Made by a program: the position numbers and the translations under genes
Shown: one piece after another, positions 29,513-39,000 of the stretch
Numbering within the stretch: the first letter of the stretch is position 1
Layout: each line of letters starts with the position of its first letter
Assembly: GCF_900215335.1 (NCBI RefSeq)
Contig: NZ_OCMT01000001.1
Span: forward strand, 930,001 to 994,000
Direction: 5' to 3'
DNA from: Pedobacter xixiisoli
GTDB taxonomy: Bacteria > Bacteroidota > Bacteroidia > Sphingobacteriales > Sphingobacteriaceae
DNA length: 64,000 nucleotides
The notes under the pieces: model-generated
Told to the model about the DNA's origin: nothing
Databases searched by the model: none
What the model saw: only the letters and a program-made list of their open reading frames with translations

Positions 29513-29532
29513 ATCCCCGTCTTCACGGGGAT
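29513..29532. repeat. Short palindrome (ATCCCCGT/ACGGGGAT)
   Basis: A perfect 8-bp stem with loop CTTC, followed by GACGACC. It resembles short REP-type hairpins common in such genomes; its copy number cannot be seen here. The neighbourhood has other CCCGC/GCGGG segments (29310, 29470). Confidence 0.5.
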
Positions 29533-29596
29533 GACGACCGACCGAAAGCATGTGCAAATAGGAGCTCGACTTACAATGACGGCTTGACCCAAAGGT

Positions 29597-30163
29597 TTAT
29601 TTACTAATCTGGTCTAGCGCAACATTCAGTGCCAATACATTCACTTTCTTTGGGCCAAATAAGCCTAGCAAAGGTTTCTCTGTATGAGTTTCTATCAGTT
29701 TTAAAACCTTAGATAAGGGTAAATGACGGTAAGTAGCAATGCGTTTGGCCTGTATTTCTGCACCTTTTACGGAAATATTTGGATCTAAGCCACTTCCCGA
29801 AGCAGTAACCATTTCTGCTGGTATTTCACTTTTTTGTAAGGTCGGGTGGTATTTCAACAAAGTGTCAATCCTGTTGCTTACTTCTTTGAGATAATCGGTA
29901 TTTGTTGGTCCTTTGTTAGAACCAGCCGAACCTGCGGCATTGTAGCCAACAGCAGATGGTCGACCCCAGAAGTATTGTGGCGCTGTAAAAGATTGCCCAA
30001 TCAGTTTGTAACCAACTGCTTTGCCATTGAGCATTACTTTCTCGCCACTACCTTCGCCTTTGCTTAATTTTGCCGCAAAGCTGATGAATAGCGGATAAAG
30101 TATACATAAGATGACGGTAAACACAGCCGTTAATTTGATAGATGGAAGAATATATTTTTTCAT
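29597..30163 (-). CDS. kdpC: K+-transporting ATPase subunit C
   Basis: 188 residues. One N-terminal membrane segment (AVFTVILCILYPLFISF) and a periplasmic part with the family pattern IGQSFTAPQYFWGRPSA, GSNKGPTN and ASGSGLDPNISVKGAEIQAKR. KdpC stabilises the KdpA/KdpB complex and raises affinity for ATP and K+. In contrast to the tight kdpF-A-B spacing it lies 216 bases after kdpB, the gap holding a repeat and a hairpin. Confidence 0.95.
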   Translation of the reverse strand: MKKYILPSIKLTAVFTVILCILYPLFISFAAKLSKGEGSGEKVMLNGKAVGYKLIGQSFTAPQYFWGRPSAVGYNAAGSAGSNKGPTNTDYLKEVSNRIDTLLKYHPTLQKSEIPAEMVTASGSGLDPNISVKGAEIQAKRIATYRHLPLSKVLKLIETHTEKPLLGLFGPKKVNVLALNVALDQISK

Positions 30164-30195
30164 GATTAAATTTTTAATTCGATATGTTTAAATGT

Positions 30196-30219
30196 TCGGT
30201 GGGTGGGGACACCCACCGA
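30196..30219. repeat. Perfect GC-rich hairpin downstream of kdpB
   Basis: TCGGTGGGTG and CACCCACCGA form a 10-bp stem over the 4-base loop GGGA. No T-run, so unlikely a strong terminator; more like a REP-type or mRNA-stability element between kdpB and kdpC. Confidence 0.55.
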
Positions 30220-30260
30220 TAGTATAAAAGCTGTTTAAATTTTAATGTTTGTAGATGTTT

Positions 30261-30348
30261 TCCTCCCCCTGCCCCCTCGGAGAGGGGGATATACATAATG
30301 CTTAAGCGATAAGTGTCCCCCGCTCCGAGGGGGATTAAAGGGGGAGGA
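30261..30348. repeat. Palindromic intergenic repeat, copy B
   Basis: 88 bases, ends TCCTCCCCCT and AGGGGGAGGA, matching copy A (29343-29428) in inverse orientation, including the GCTTAAGC core and the flanking C5/G5 hairpins. It lies in the kdpB-kdpC gap, so kdpC is flanked by inverted copies. Confidence 0.85.
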
Positions 30349-30379
30349 AAGAAATGTGGATGGTTTCAAGATAATTGGA

Positions 30380-32413
30380 TTAAAAAAATAAACCAATGCA
30401 CAAATCGATGAGTTTGATGCCGATAAAAGGAGCAATAACGCCACCTATGCCGTAAATCAATAGATTTCTGCGTAACAATGCACTAGCGCCAATAGGCTTA
30501 TAGGCAACACCTTTTAGCGCCAATGGAATTAGCAGAGGGATGATGATGGCGTTGAAAACTACTGCTGAAAGTATAGCACTTTCTGGACTTTTTAAACCCA
30601 TGATATTTAAACCTTGTAATGCTGGTATGGCGGCGATAAATAGTGCAGGAACAATGGCAAAATACTTCGCTACATCGTTGGCGATGGAAAAAGTAGTCAA
30701 GGTGCCTCTGGTAATGAGCAATTGCTTGCCTATCTCCACAATCTCAATCAATTTGGTGGGGTCATTATCCAAATCAACCATATTACCAGCTTCTTTTGCT
30801 GCTTGTGTGCCGCTGTTCATGGCTACGCCCACATCTGCCTGAGCTAGGGCAGGCGCATCATTAGTGCCGTCGCCCATCATCGCTACCAGTTTACCCGCCT
30901 GTTGCTCGGCTTTAATGTAGTTCATTTTATCTTCTGGTTTGGCCTCCGCAATAAAATCATCTACACCTGCTTTTTCGGCAATGTATTTAGCTGTTAAAGG
31001 ATTGTCACCAGTTACCATCACCGTTTTTACACCCATTTTACGTAAGCGTTCAAAACGTTCACTAATGCCGGGTTTAATAATGTCCTGTAACTCAATTACG
31101 CCAATTGGCTGATGATTTTTATTGACTACTAAAGGTGTGCCGCCGTTTTCTGCAATCTTTTTAACTTGGACAATCAAGTTGGAAGAAAGTTCGTGACCAT
31201 GCTGCTGGGCAAAAAACTTCATCGCATCGAAAGAACCTTTTCTAATACTCAAACCATCACCTGTATCAATTCCACTAGACCTTGTTTCGGCAGTAAACGC
31301 AATAAATACTGCATTTTCGGGTTGTGCTACTATTAAATTTGGATATTCCTGATGTGCTAATTCTAAGATGGATTTCCCTTCTGGGGTTTGATCGGCCAAG
31401 GATGCCAAATAAGACAATTTTACAAATTCCGATTTATCCACACCATCATTAGGATAGAAAGCAGTAGCCTTTCTGTTTCCTATGGTAATGGTTCCTGTTT
31501 TATCCAATAATAGCACATCGATATCGCCAGCGGTTTCTACAGCTTTTCCAGATTTAGTAATTACGTTGGCTCTTAGTGCTCTATCCATGCCGGCAATGCC
31601 GATGGCAGATAATAGACCGCCAATGGTGGTAGGAATTAAACAGACGAACAAAGCAATTAACGAAGCGATAGTAATTGGCGTTTGTGCGTAAGTAGCAAAT
31701 GGTTTTAATGTTACGCAAACGATGATGAAAATTAAAGTAAAGCTAGCCAGCAAAATAGTTAAGGCTATTTCGTTAGGTGTTTTTTGCCTCGAAGCACCTT
31801 CTACCAAAGCAATCATTTTGTCCAAGAAACTTTCGCCAGGTTGGGCAGTTACTTTCACTTTAATTTCATCTGAAAGCACTTTTGTACCACCAGTTACCGA
31901 AGATTTATCGCCACCAGCTTCTCTAATTACTGGAGCAGATTCTCCCGTAATGGCACTTTCATCAATGGTAGCAATACCCTCAATAATTTCGCCATCGGTA
32001 GGAATTAAATCTCCGGCTTTGCAAACAAATACATCGTCTTTTTGCAAATCATTGCTAGAAATAGTTTTGGTAGTGCCATCAGCTAACAGTAGTAAGGCTG
32101 GTGTTTCTTCTCTGGTTTTTCTCAGGCTATCGGCTTGTGCTTTTCCTCTGGCTTCGGCAATGGCTTCGGCGAAGTTAGCAAACAATAAAGTAAGCAAGAG
32201 CACTAAGAATACACTGAAATTATAAGCAAAACTTCCTTCCGAAGAATTATTGATACTGTATACACTCACGCCTGCCATGATCAAAGTGCCTATTTCCACA
32301 GTAAACATTACTGGGTTTTTAAGCATAGTAAGCGGGTTGAGCTTAACGAAAGATTGTTTAATGGCGATGCTTACCATGGCCGAGTTCAACAATTTTGTGG
32401 ATGATTTTTCCAT
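30380..32413 (-). CDS. kdpB: K+-transporting ATPase subunit B (P-type ATPase)
   Basis: 677 residues, the usual KdpB length. The phosphorylated Asp is in LLLDKTGTIT; the actuator motif ITGESAPV, the hinge MVTGDNPLTAKYIA and MMGDGTNDAPAL are all present. KdpB hydrolyses ATP to drive K+ uptake through KdpA. The gene starts one base after the kdpA stop. Confidence 0.97.
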   Translation of the reverse strand: MEKSSTKLLNSAMVSIAIKQSFVKLNPLTMLKNPVMFTVEIGTLIMAGVSVYSINNSSEGSFAYNFSVFLVLLLTLLFANFAEAIAEARGKAQADSLRKTREETPALLLLADGTTKTISSNDLQKDDVFVCKAGDLIPTDGEIIEGIATIDESAITGESAPVIREAGGDKSSVTGGTKVLSDEIKVKVTAQPGESFLDKMIALVEGASRQKTPNEIALTILLASFTLIFIIVCVTLKPFATYAQTPITIASLIALFVCLIPTTIGGLLSAIGIAGMDRALRANVITKSGKAVETAGDIDVLLLDKTGTITIGNRKATAFYPNDGVDKSEFVKLSYLASLADQTPEGKSILELAHQEYPNLIVAQPENAVFIAFTAETRSSGIDTGDGLSIRKGSFDAMKFFAQQHGHELSSNLIVQVKKIAENGGTPLVVNKNHQPIGVIELQDIIKPGISERFERLRKMGVKTVMVTGDNPLTAKYIAEKAGVDDFIAEAKPEDKMNYIKAEQQAGKLVAMMGDGTNDAPALAQADVGVAMNSGTQAAKEAGNMVDLDNDPTKLIEIVEIGKQLLITRGTLTTFSIANDVAKYFAIVPALFIAAIPALQGLNIMGLKSPESAILSAVVFNAIIIPLLIPLALKGVAYKPIGASALLRRNLLIYGIGGVIAPFIGIKLIDLCIGLFF

Positions 32414-32414
32414 G

Positions 32415-34133
32415 TTATTTAATCATTGTAAAGTATTCTGCAATTGGACCAAGTGCCAAGGCAGGGAAATAGGAAAGTGCATTGAGTACGAGGATAATGG
32501 CGAATGTCATTAAGGCAAAGGTTTTGGTGTCTATTTTAAGTGTGCCTGCACTTTCTGGAATATATTTTTTCTTCGCTAACAGACCCGCAATAGCCAAAGG
32601 ACCAATAATGGGAATGAAACGTCCGAACAACAGAATGATAGCCGTTAGTATATTCCAGAACATATTGTTATCTCCCAAACCTTCGAAACCAGAGCCGTTG
32701 TTGGCATTCGAGGAAGTGACCTCGTATAGCATTTCTGAAAAGCCGTGGAAGTTAGGATTGTTGAGCCAAGCAGAAGGAGTGGTGTCCCATGCTGCATTGC
32801 CATGTTGGGTAAAAGTGTAGCTGGCTAGCGCCGTTCCGCACATAATCAAAAACGGACTAATAAGCGTAACCAATGCCGCAATTTTCACTTCCCTAGCTTC
32901 GAGCTTGTGCCCTAAAAACTCTGGAGTTCTGCCCACCATCAGCCCTGCTATAAAAACGGCGATAATGAGGTAAACGAAATAATTGAGCAGACCAACTCCA
33001 CAACCACCGTAAAAGGCATTAATCATCATGGCTAGTAATTGATATAGCCCTGTGAGTGGCATGGTGCTATCGTGCATCCCATTAACTGAACCGGTACTGA
33101 CCACCGTAGTAATGGTACTCCAATAAGCGGTGGCGGTAGGGCCGAAACGAACTTCTTTTCCTTCCATAGCTCCGGAGACTTGTGTGATGCCCAGCTGTGC
33201 AATCTTAGGGTTACCGCCCAATTCACTTTGTAAAGTTGGGACTAGGAGCAACAGAAATCCTATGGTCATTACTCCGAAAATAGTCCAAGCTAACTTTCTA
33301 CGACCAATAAAAATCCCGAAGGCAATGACCATGGCAATGGGAATAATCATCTGCGAAATGGCTTCTACCATGTTGGTGAAGTAACTAGGGTTTTCTAACG
33401 GATGGGCTGAGTTCGCACCAAACCAACCTCCTCCGTTAGTTCCCAAGTGTTTAATAGCTACCATCGCAGCGGCCGGACCTCTACTCACCGAAATGCTATC
33501 GCCCTGCAAAGAGGTCAACTGGTCTTTGCCTTCGTAAGATGCGGGTACACCGTTAAAAGCTAGAACCAACGCTATTACAATTGATAGTGGCAATAGAACT
33601 CTAGTGATGGCCAATGTAAAATGTTGCCAAAAATTACCAAGTTTATTGGTTGTTTTTTCTTTGAAAGCTTTAAAGAAGGAGATCGCAATGGCGATACCAG
33701 TGGCTGCAGAAACAAACTGCAAGAACATGACAATAAACTGCTGTGTAAGATAGCTCACGCCACTTTCGCCACTGTAATGCTGTAAGTTACAATTGACCAC
33801 AAAGCTGATGATGGTGTTTAAGGCTAAATGGGGAGACATACCTGCGTTGCCATCTGGATTGAGTGGCAAACGGTCTTGGTACATCAATACAAAGAAACCA
33901 TAGATGAGCCAAAGTGTGTTGATGGTGAGCATGGCTTTAAGGTGTTGTTTCCAATCCATTTGTTCATTTGGATTGACACCAGCTATTTTGTAGATTAGAT
34001 TTTCTAAAGGAGAAAAAATGTTTGTCCATACACGTTTGCCAGCAAAAACTTTTGCTAAATAATTTCCCAACGGGATAGCAATAACTAATGTGAGGGCAAA
34101 CGTGGCAATAATGCCTAAAAGTTCGGTTTGCAT
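32415..34133 (-). CDS. kdpA: K+-transporting ATPase subunit A
   Basis: 572 residues, about ten membrane segments. Selectivity-filter-like loops of the K+-channel superfamily are visible: NTIISFVVNCNLQHYSGES, KHLGTNGGGWFGANSAHP, TTVVSTGSVNGMHD and EVTSSNANNGSGFEG. KdpA binds and conducts K+. Its start lies three bases after the kdpF stop. Confidence 0.97.
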   Translation of the reverse strand: MQTELLGIIATFALTLVIAIPLGNYLAKVFAGKRVWTNIFSPLENLIYKIAGVNPNEQMDWKQHLKAMLTINTLWLIYGFFVLMYQDRLPLNPDGNAGMSPHLALNTIISFVVNCNLQHYSGESGVSYLTQQFIVMFLQFVSAATGIAIAISFFKAFKEKTTNKLGNFWQHFTLAITRVLLPLSIVIALVLAFNGVPASYEGKDQLTSLQGDSISVSRGPAAAMVAIKHLGTNGGGWFGANSAHPLENPSYFTNMVEAISQMIIPIAMVIAFGIFIGRRKLAWTIFGVMTIGFLLLLVPTLQSELGGNPKIAQLGITQVSGAMEGKEVRFGPTATAYWSTITTVVSTGSVNGMHDSTMPLTGLYQLLAMMINAFYGGCGVGLLNYFVYLIIAVFIAGLMVGRTPEFLGHKLEAREVKIAALVTLISPFLIMCGTALASYTFTQHGNAAWDTTPSAWLNNPNFHGFSEMLYEVTSSNANNGSGFEGLGDNNMFWNILTAIILLFGRFIPIIGPLAIAGLLAKKKYIPESAGTLKIDTKTFALMTFAIILVLNALSYFPALALGPIAEYFTMIK

Positions 34134-34136
34134 GAT

Positions 34137-34214
34137 TTAGAATTTTTCGGGATGAAGCAGTACGTATAACATGTATGCGAAAACTGCAATGGAAATAATG
34201 AATAGAATGAGCAT
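34137..34214 (-). CDS. kdpF: K+-transporting ATPase subunit F
   Basis: A 25-codon gene, read by hand: ATG 34214, sequence MLILFIISIAVFAYMLYVLL then HPEKF and stop at 34137. One membrane helix with the Pro-Glu-Lys-Phe end typical of KdpF, which stabilises the Kdp complex. Three bases separate it from kdpA and from the microprotein gene upstream. Confidence 0.85.
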   Translation of the reverse strand: MLILFIISIAVFAYMLYVLLHPEKF

Positions 34215-34217
34215 GGG

Positions 34218-34304
34218 TTAAATTTTTTCGAACCAATCAATAGATTTAAATAGTAGCCAAATGCTGACCAGCAAGGCGAGGAAAAGGAATAGTGTTATCA
34301 TCAT
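34218..34304 (-). CDS. Second single-helix microprotein at the head of the kdp operon
   Basis: A 28-codon frame from ATG 34304 (a second ATG follows at once): a hydrophobic helix LFLFLALLVSIWLLF and a charged tail KSIDWFEKI, stop 34218. It has the same layout as KdpF (short helix, then charged tail) but a different tail, lies exactly three bases upstream of kdpF and is the first gene after the sigma-54 promoter. I infer a Kdp-associated peptide; it is not a known E. coli subunit. Confidence 0.65.
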   Translation of the reverse strand: MMITLFLFLALLVSIWLLFKSIDWFEKI

Positions 34305-34326
34305 TTTATCTTTTGATTGGCCTATT

Positions 34327-34342
34327 TGCTATTGCTGTGCCA
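34327..34342 (-). promoter_or_regulatory. Sigma-54 (-24/-12) promoter of the kdp operon
   Basis: On the minus strand TGGCACAGCAATAGCA matches the RpoN consensus TGGCAC-N5-TTGCA at exact spacing, with GG (-24) and GC (-12) intact and one mismatch. The predicted transcription start falls about 10-15 bases before the microprotein ATG at 34304. The neighbouring response regulator has the GAFTGA loop needed to activate sigma-54. Confidence 0.75.
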
Positions 34343-34410
34343 CCAAATGTTTTGATAGTTCAATGAATTGATAAAAAGCTATTTATCTTGTTTTATGGGC
34401 TTTTGCATAT

Positions 34411-34438
34411 AAAAAAAGCCTCTCATTTTGAGAAGCTT
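34411..34438 (-). terminator. Terminator of the sigma-54 response regulator gene
   Basis: On the minus strand AAGCTTCTC pairs with GAGAGGCTT (one G-T) over a 5-base loop, followed by a T-run of seven. It separates the regulator transcript from the kdp promoter at 34327-34342. Confidence 0.8.
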
Positions 34439-34526
34439 CTTTATCATTTTGATAAGTTTTATAAACTGATTTGGTTGTTGTCGGCAAATGATGTATTTCT
34501 GCAAATACTGCCTTAGTCGGGTCGTC

Positions 34527-34547
34527 ATGCTGAATTTATTTCAGCAT
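34527..34547. repeat. Short palindrome ATGCTGAA/TTCAGCAT
   Basis: A perfect 8-bp stem with a 5-base loop in GTCATGCTGAATTTATTTC. From memory, similar GTCATGCTGAA-type hairpins recur in Bacteroidota intergenic DNA; only one copy is seen in this window. Confidence 0.45.
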
Positions 34548-34628
34548 CTGTTTTGGATAAAAAACCTTTGGATAACTAGAGGTGATGCTTATTAGTCTTT
34601 CGATTTTTGGCTAGATGTAAAACTCAGT

Positions 34629-35954
34629 TTAATATTTCAAAATGCCGTATTGCTCCATCTTTCTGTAAAGTGTAGCTAAGCCAATGCCCAATAATCTGGC
34701 GGTTTCCGTCTTGTTGCCAGAGGTATATTGCAATACTTTTTTGATGTGAATTTCTTCTACGCTAGCCATATTTAAGCTGTTGGTTATGGTTTCTGTAGAT
34801 GAATTGAAATTGGTAGTTAATAGATCAGCGTGTAAGATTTCGGCTTCATTTAAGATTAGCGTTCGTTCTATCGTGTTTTTTAATTCTCTGATATTGCCTT
34901 TCCAGTTGTGTTTTAAAAGTGCATCTTTAAAATCTTCACTCATTTGAATAACTGAAGAACTAAATAACTTGATGAAATGTTCAGCCAAAAGAAGAATGTC
35001 TTTCTTTCTATCGTTCAGTTTAGGCAGTTGAAGCGTAAAAACTGAAAGACGGTAATACAAATCTTCCCTAAAATTCCCTTTTTCTACTTCTGCTAGTAGA
35101 TTTTTATGCGTAGCTGCAATCACTCTAACGCTTACTTTTTTGGTCTGTAAGTCTCCCAGCTTAATGAAAGTGCCATCTTCCAATACCCTCAATATTTTTG
35201 CTTGCATGTGCAATGGCATATCGCCAATTTCGTCCAGAAATAAAGTTCCGCCATCGGCTTGTTCCAACAGACCTTTTTTATCTGCCAATGCTCCGGTAAA
35301 GGCTCCTTTTTTATAACCAAAGAGTTCGCTCTCTAATAAATCGGCACTAATGGCACTGCAATTGATGGCCATTAAAGTATTTTCGGTATGCTTGCTTGCT
35401 TGGTGAATGGCTTTTGCAAAGACTTCTTTTCCTGTACCAGTTTCTCCTAATAAAAGCACATTTGCTTCGCTAGGGGCTACTTTTCTAGCCATGTTAATTG
35501 CTTCTGCTAGGATAGGAGATTGTCCGATGATAGCTTCAAAACCTTTGCTATCTGTCTGCTTTTGAATTTGCTGCAATTTGTTTTTTGCGGCAGCTTCGAA
35601 CGCATTGGCAACCAATGGGATAATTTTATCATTGTCATCGCCTTTGGTGATGTAATCGTACGCACCGTTTTTCATCGCTTTTACACTATCAGCAATAGTA
35701 CCGTAAGCCGTAAGGTTAATAATTTGTACAAATGGTTTTTGTTGTTTAATCAGTGCTACTAAGTCGATACCACTATAATCGGGTAACTTCACATCGCATA
35801 AAACCACACTGATTTCGTGCTGTTGCAGTGACGCTAAACCTTCCTTTCCCGTATAAGCTTTATGAACAGTATATCCTTCCAGTTCAAGTATGCGGGCCAA
35901 AAGGTCACATAGCTTTTTTTCATCATCAATAACGAGAAGAGTTTTACTATTCAT
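34629..35954 (-). CDS. NtrC-type sigma-54-dependent response regulator, likely kdp activator
   Basis: 441 residues. Receiver domain 1-120 with acceptor Asp54 (VLCDVKLPDYSG); AAA+ domain with Walker A GETGTGKE (170-177), GAFTGA sigma-54 contact loop (217-222), Walker B-like GGTLFLDEIGDM and the arginine finger region NIRELKNTIERTLIL; C-terminal Fis-type helix-turn-helix (KTETARLLGIGLATLYRKM). It binds DNA upstream of -24/-12 promoters and opens them with ATP. It is followed by its own terminator and then the sigma-54 promoter of kdp, so control of K+ uptake is a strong inference. It takes the place of the OmpR-type KdpE of E. coli. Confidence 0.92.
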   Translation of the reverse strand: MNSKTLLVIDDEKKLCDLLARILELEGYTVHKAYTGKEGLASLQQHEISVVLCDVKLPDYSGIDLVALIKQQKPFVQIINLTAYGTIADSVKAMKNGAYDYITKGDDNDKIIPLVANAFEAAAKNKLQQIQKQTDSKGFEAIIGQSPILAEAINMARKVAPSEANVLLLGETGTGKEVFAKAIHQASKHTENTLMAINCSAISADLLESELFGYKKGAFTGALADKKGLLEQADGGTLFLDEIGDMPLHMQAKILRVLEDGTFIKLGDLQTKKVSVRVIAATHKNLLAEVEKGNFREDLYYRLSVFTLQLPKLNDRKKDILLLAEHFIKLFSSSVIQMSEDFKDALLKHNWKGNIRELKNTIERTLILNEAEILHADLLTTNFNSSTETITNSLNMASVEEIHIKKVLQYTSGNKTETARLLGIGLATLYRKMEQYGILKY

Positions 35955-36032
35955 AAAGCGAAGATAATGGCTTTTAATTACACATCTGAATTATTATGCA
36001 ATAACAAAATTTGATTAAAAATATAACTGCAC

Positions 36033-36066
36033 AAAAAATCCTCGCCAATATTATTTGACAAGGATT
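36033..36066 (-). terminator. Terminator of the T9SS adhesin gene
   Basis: On the minus strand a stem of about 12 bp (AATCCTTGTCAA / TTGGCGAGGATT, some G-T pairs) is followed by a T-run, 18 bases after the stop. Confidence 0.7.
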
Positions 36067-36084
36067 AGATTTAATCAGTTTTTG

Positions 36085-39000
36085 TTAGTCTATTTTGATA
36101 AGCTTAGCATTTGCCAAACCATAATTTCCAAAACATTTTATGAGGTAAGTTCCTTGTGGAAGTCCATCTAAGCTGACTTTTTGTTGTGTTGAGATAGTTT
36201 GCACTTTTATCTTTTTTATAATTCTCCCGTTAACATCTGATAGTTCGATACGGTTGGTGCCATTAGGAAAGTTTACTATCGTATGGTTTTTCGCAGGATT
36301 AGGCGCAACGCTCAATAGTTGTTTTACATTCAATGAGAAATTAACAAACTTGGTATCTAAGTCGGTTGTCGTTCCATTTAGATCAGTTTGTGTAAGCTTA
36401 TAGTAACTAGCGCCGGTCATCGGCGAACGGTCGTAAGCTATGTAGCTGTTATTTATGTCACTGTCTCCTTTTCCTGTAATTTTAATAATTGGATTGAAGT
36501 CTTTACCTTCTTTCGAACGTAGGATAGTGAAATAGCTATTGTTTTTTTCTGATGCCGTTTTCCAATCTAACTTTACTGCAGAGTTCTCAGCCTTTGCGCT
36601 AAATGAAATGAATTCAACAGGCAAAGTATTGTCTGGAGTACTAAGCGTAAAATGGTTCCCTGTACCTCCTTGATAACTCGCCGTGAGTACCGTACTATTT
36701 CCAGCCGCTGTTATCGATCCACCATGTGTTAATCCATTAAACAAACCGTTAATGGCTCCCGAAGTAGTTTTTTCTATCAGTGTGTAAGTATGTGTGCTAT
36801 TAGTAGTATAATTGTGAGAAACAGACAGGGTAGGATTATCTAAGGTTACATTTCCAGATACAGAAGCATTGCCGTAGCCGCTACCAACAGTATTTCCATT
36901 AATTAATGTTTGGAATGTACTTCCTCCGTTGAGGTTTAGATGCCCATTAATAATAAGATTACCTGTTGGAGAAAGTGTTCCACCATTTGCAATGCTAACA
37001 GTATTGGATGAGTTGTTGGCGAAAATGCTGCCCGAACCTCTTAGTATAGCACCAGAACTAACAGTGACTGTGCTGGTTGAAGTTAAGTTACCATCGATTT
37101 CCAACGTACCAGCATCTACAACCGTAGGTCCGTTATATTCGTTTGTACCACTTAAGGATAGCGTCCCATTACCAGTTTTGATTAGTCCTGCGCCAGTATT
37201 TGTCAAACCAATTCCTTTAGTCAATCTCACAATTGCTCCAGTATTGATTGTTGCCGGATGACCTACTAATACAATATCGTTTTCGACTATTGTACTACCT
37301 GTAATTGAAAGTATGCCGCCACTATTGATAGCTACTGAGCCCGAAGGAAGGTTGTACTGTCCCGCAACTACCACCGTACCAGTGAATGATAAAGATCCAA
37401 AATTATTAATTCCACTCATGGTTAAAATGCCAGTTCCTATTTTATTCAAATTAGCGTTACCGTTAATACTGCCACTCAAGGTCAAATTTTCTCCAATATT
37501 AAAGATTGTAGGCGCACTAACATTAATTGCTTGGAATAGAGTTGCAGCTCCGGTAGTAATAAATGTAGAATTGGCAAAATTTAAGGCTCCACTTGGCAAG
37601 TTATTGGCACTTGCAATTGATAAAGCACCACCATTTACGTTAAGCGCACCTGAACTGTTATTATTGCCAGCAAAAGTTAAGGTTCCAGTACCTAGTTTGG
37701 TTAGTGTACTGGTGCCATTAATTTGTCCGCTTAGTGTAGCATTCGCATCCTCATCAACTATTACCCAACTATTGCTGGTAATTGCAATTGGATGAGTTAA
37801 AGTAGTCGTTTCTGTAACTTGTAGTCTACCACCACTAAGTGTGATATTTCCTTTAATCATATTTGCTGCAGAACTTATAGATACCGTGCCACCATTGATG
37901 TTCAGAACTCCAGAATAAGTATTATTTGCGGTAAGAATAGCTGTCCCATTACCTCGTTTGTGCAACGTGCCACTTCCACTAATTATCCCATTTAAAGTTG
38001 CAGTAGCATCGGTACTAATTACAGAAATTCCATTGACCTGAACAGCTCTATTTATAGACGCCTGAGTAGATGTTGAACCTGCAATACTTAATGTGGCCGT
38101 ATTAAGTGTAACTGCGTTTGGCAGGTTATTATTGTTACTGATGTCTAATGTGCCATTGTTAATGGTTATGCTTCCTGTACCACCATTTGATCCACGAAGT
38201 GAAAGTATAGCCGTTGGAGAACTTACAAAAGAACCATTAGATACTAATGCACTATTGATGGTGAGTTTTGTACCTATTTGATCTAAAGTAACCGTTACAC
38301 CAGCAACAATAGTCATGATAAAACTGCCACTAACGGTAATATTCGTTCCAGATTTTAAAGTCGTATTTTTTCCAATGGACAAGCTAGAACCAAGATTAAT
38401 AGTGCTACCAGTAGCAGTTGCCAAGTGTATGATGTTAGTGCCTGCTTGTGCTGCCGAAATTGCAAAGGCTTCCGCAAGGCTTACCCCGTCAGCAGGGTTT
38501 ATGTTGGCTGCATGAACTGTATTGGTAACGTAAATGTTGTTTGATGTTACTGTTACGCCTGCTGTAACTGTAGTACTTGGGTCGCTAAAACTAAAATCTA
38601 TAATAGCATCGCCAGCAGGTGTATCATTGCGGTAATTAATGGCTCTAATCAGATCTATTACAACTTGTCTAGTCGGTAATATTTCCGAAGAAGCGAAATC
38701 GAAAGTTAATACTCCATCTACATTGCTATAAGTTCCAAAGCTTCGGTTATTATATTTTATGCGGCTAAGTTCAAACTTAAAAGGAGATGTAGGATCAACT
38801 CCGAAAATATCAGTCTTAACTGCTGTTCCACGTCTTTTGATTACTAATTTTGAGCCTGAGTAGTTACCATTTCCACCATTCTGTCCATCATAATCGGCAT
38901 CAGCTATTGTTGCATCACTTCCCAAATCTAACTTTATCGTATTTCCCACGCCAGGCCAAGCCACTTTATCGCCATTTAATTTGCTAAAGGAGGGAGCTGC

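Noticed and set aside
36929..38515. Long plus-strand frames of up to 160 codons inside the adhesin gene
   Set aside because: They are antisense shadows of the biased Gly/Thr/Asn codons of the 36085-39105 gene; the translations are Pro/Leu/Val-rich and match no family.
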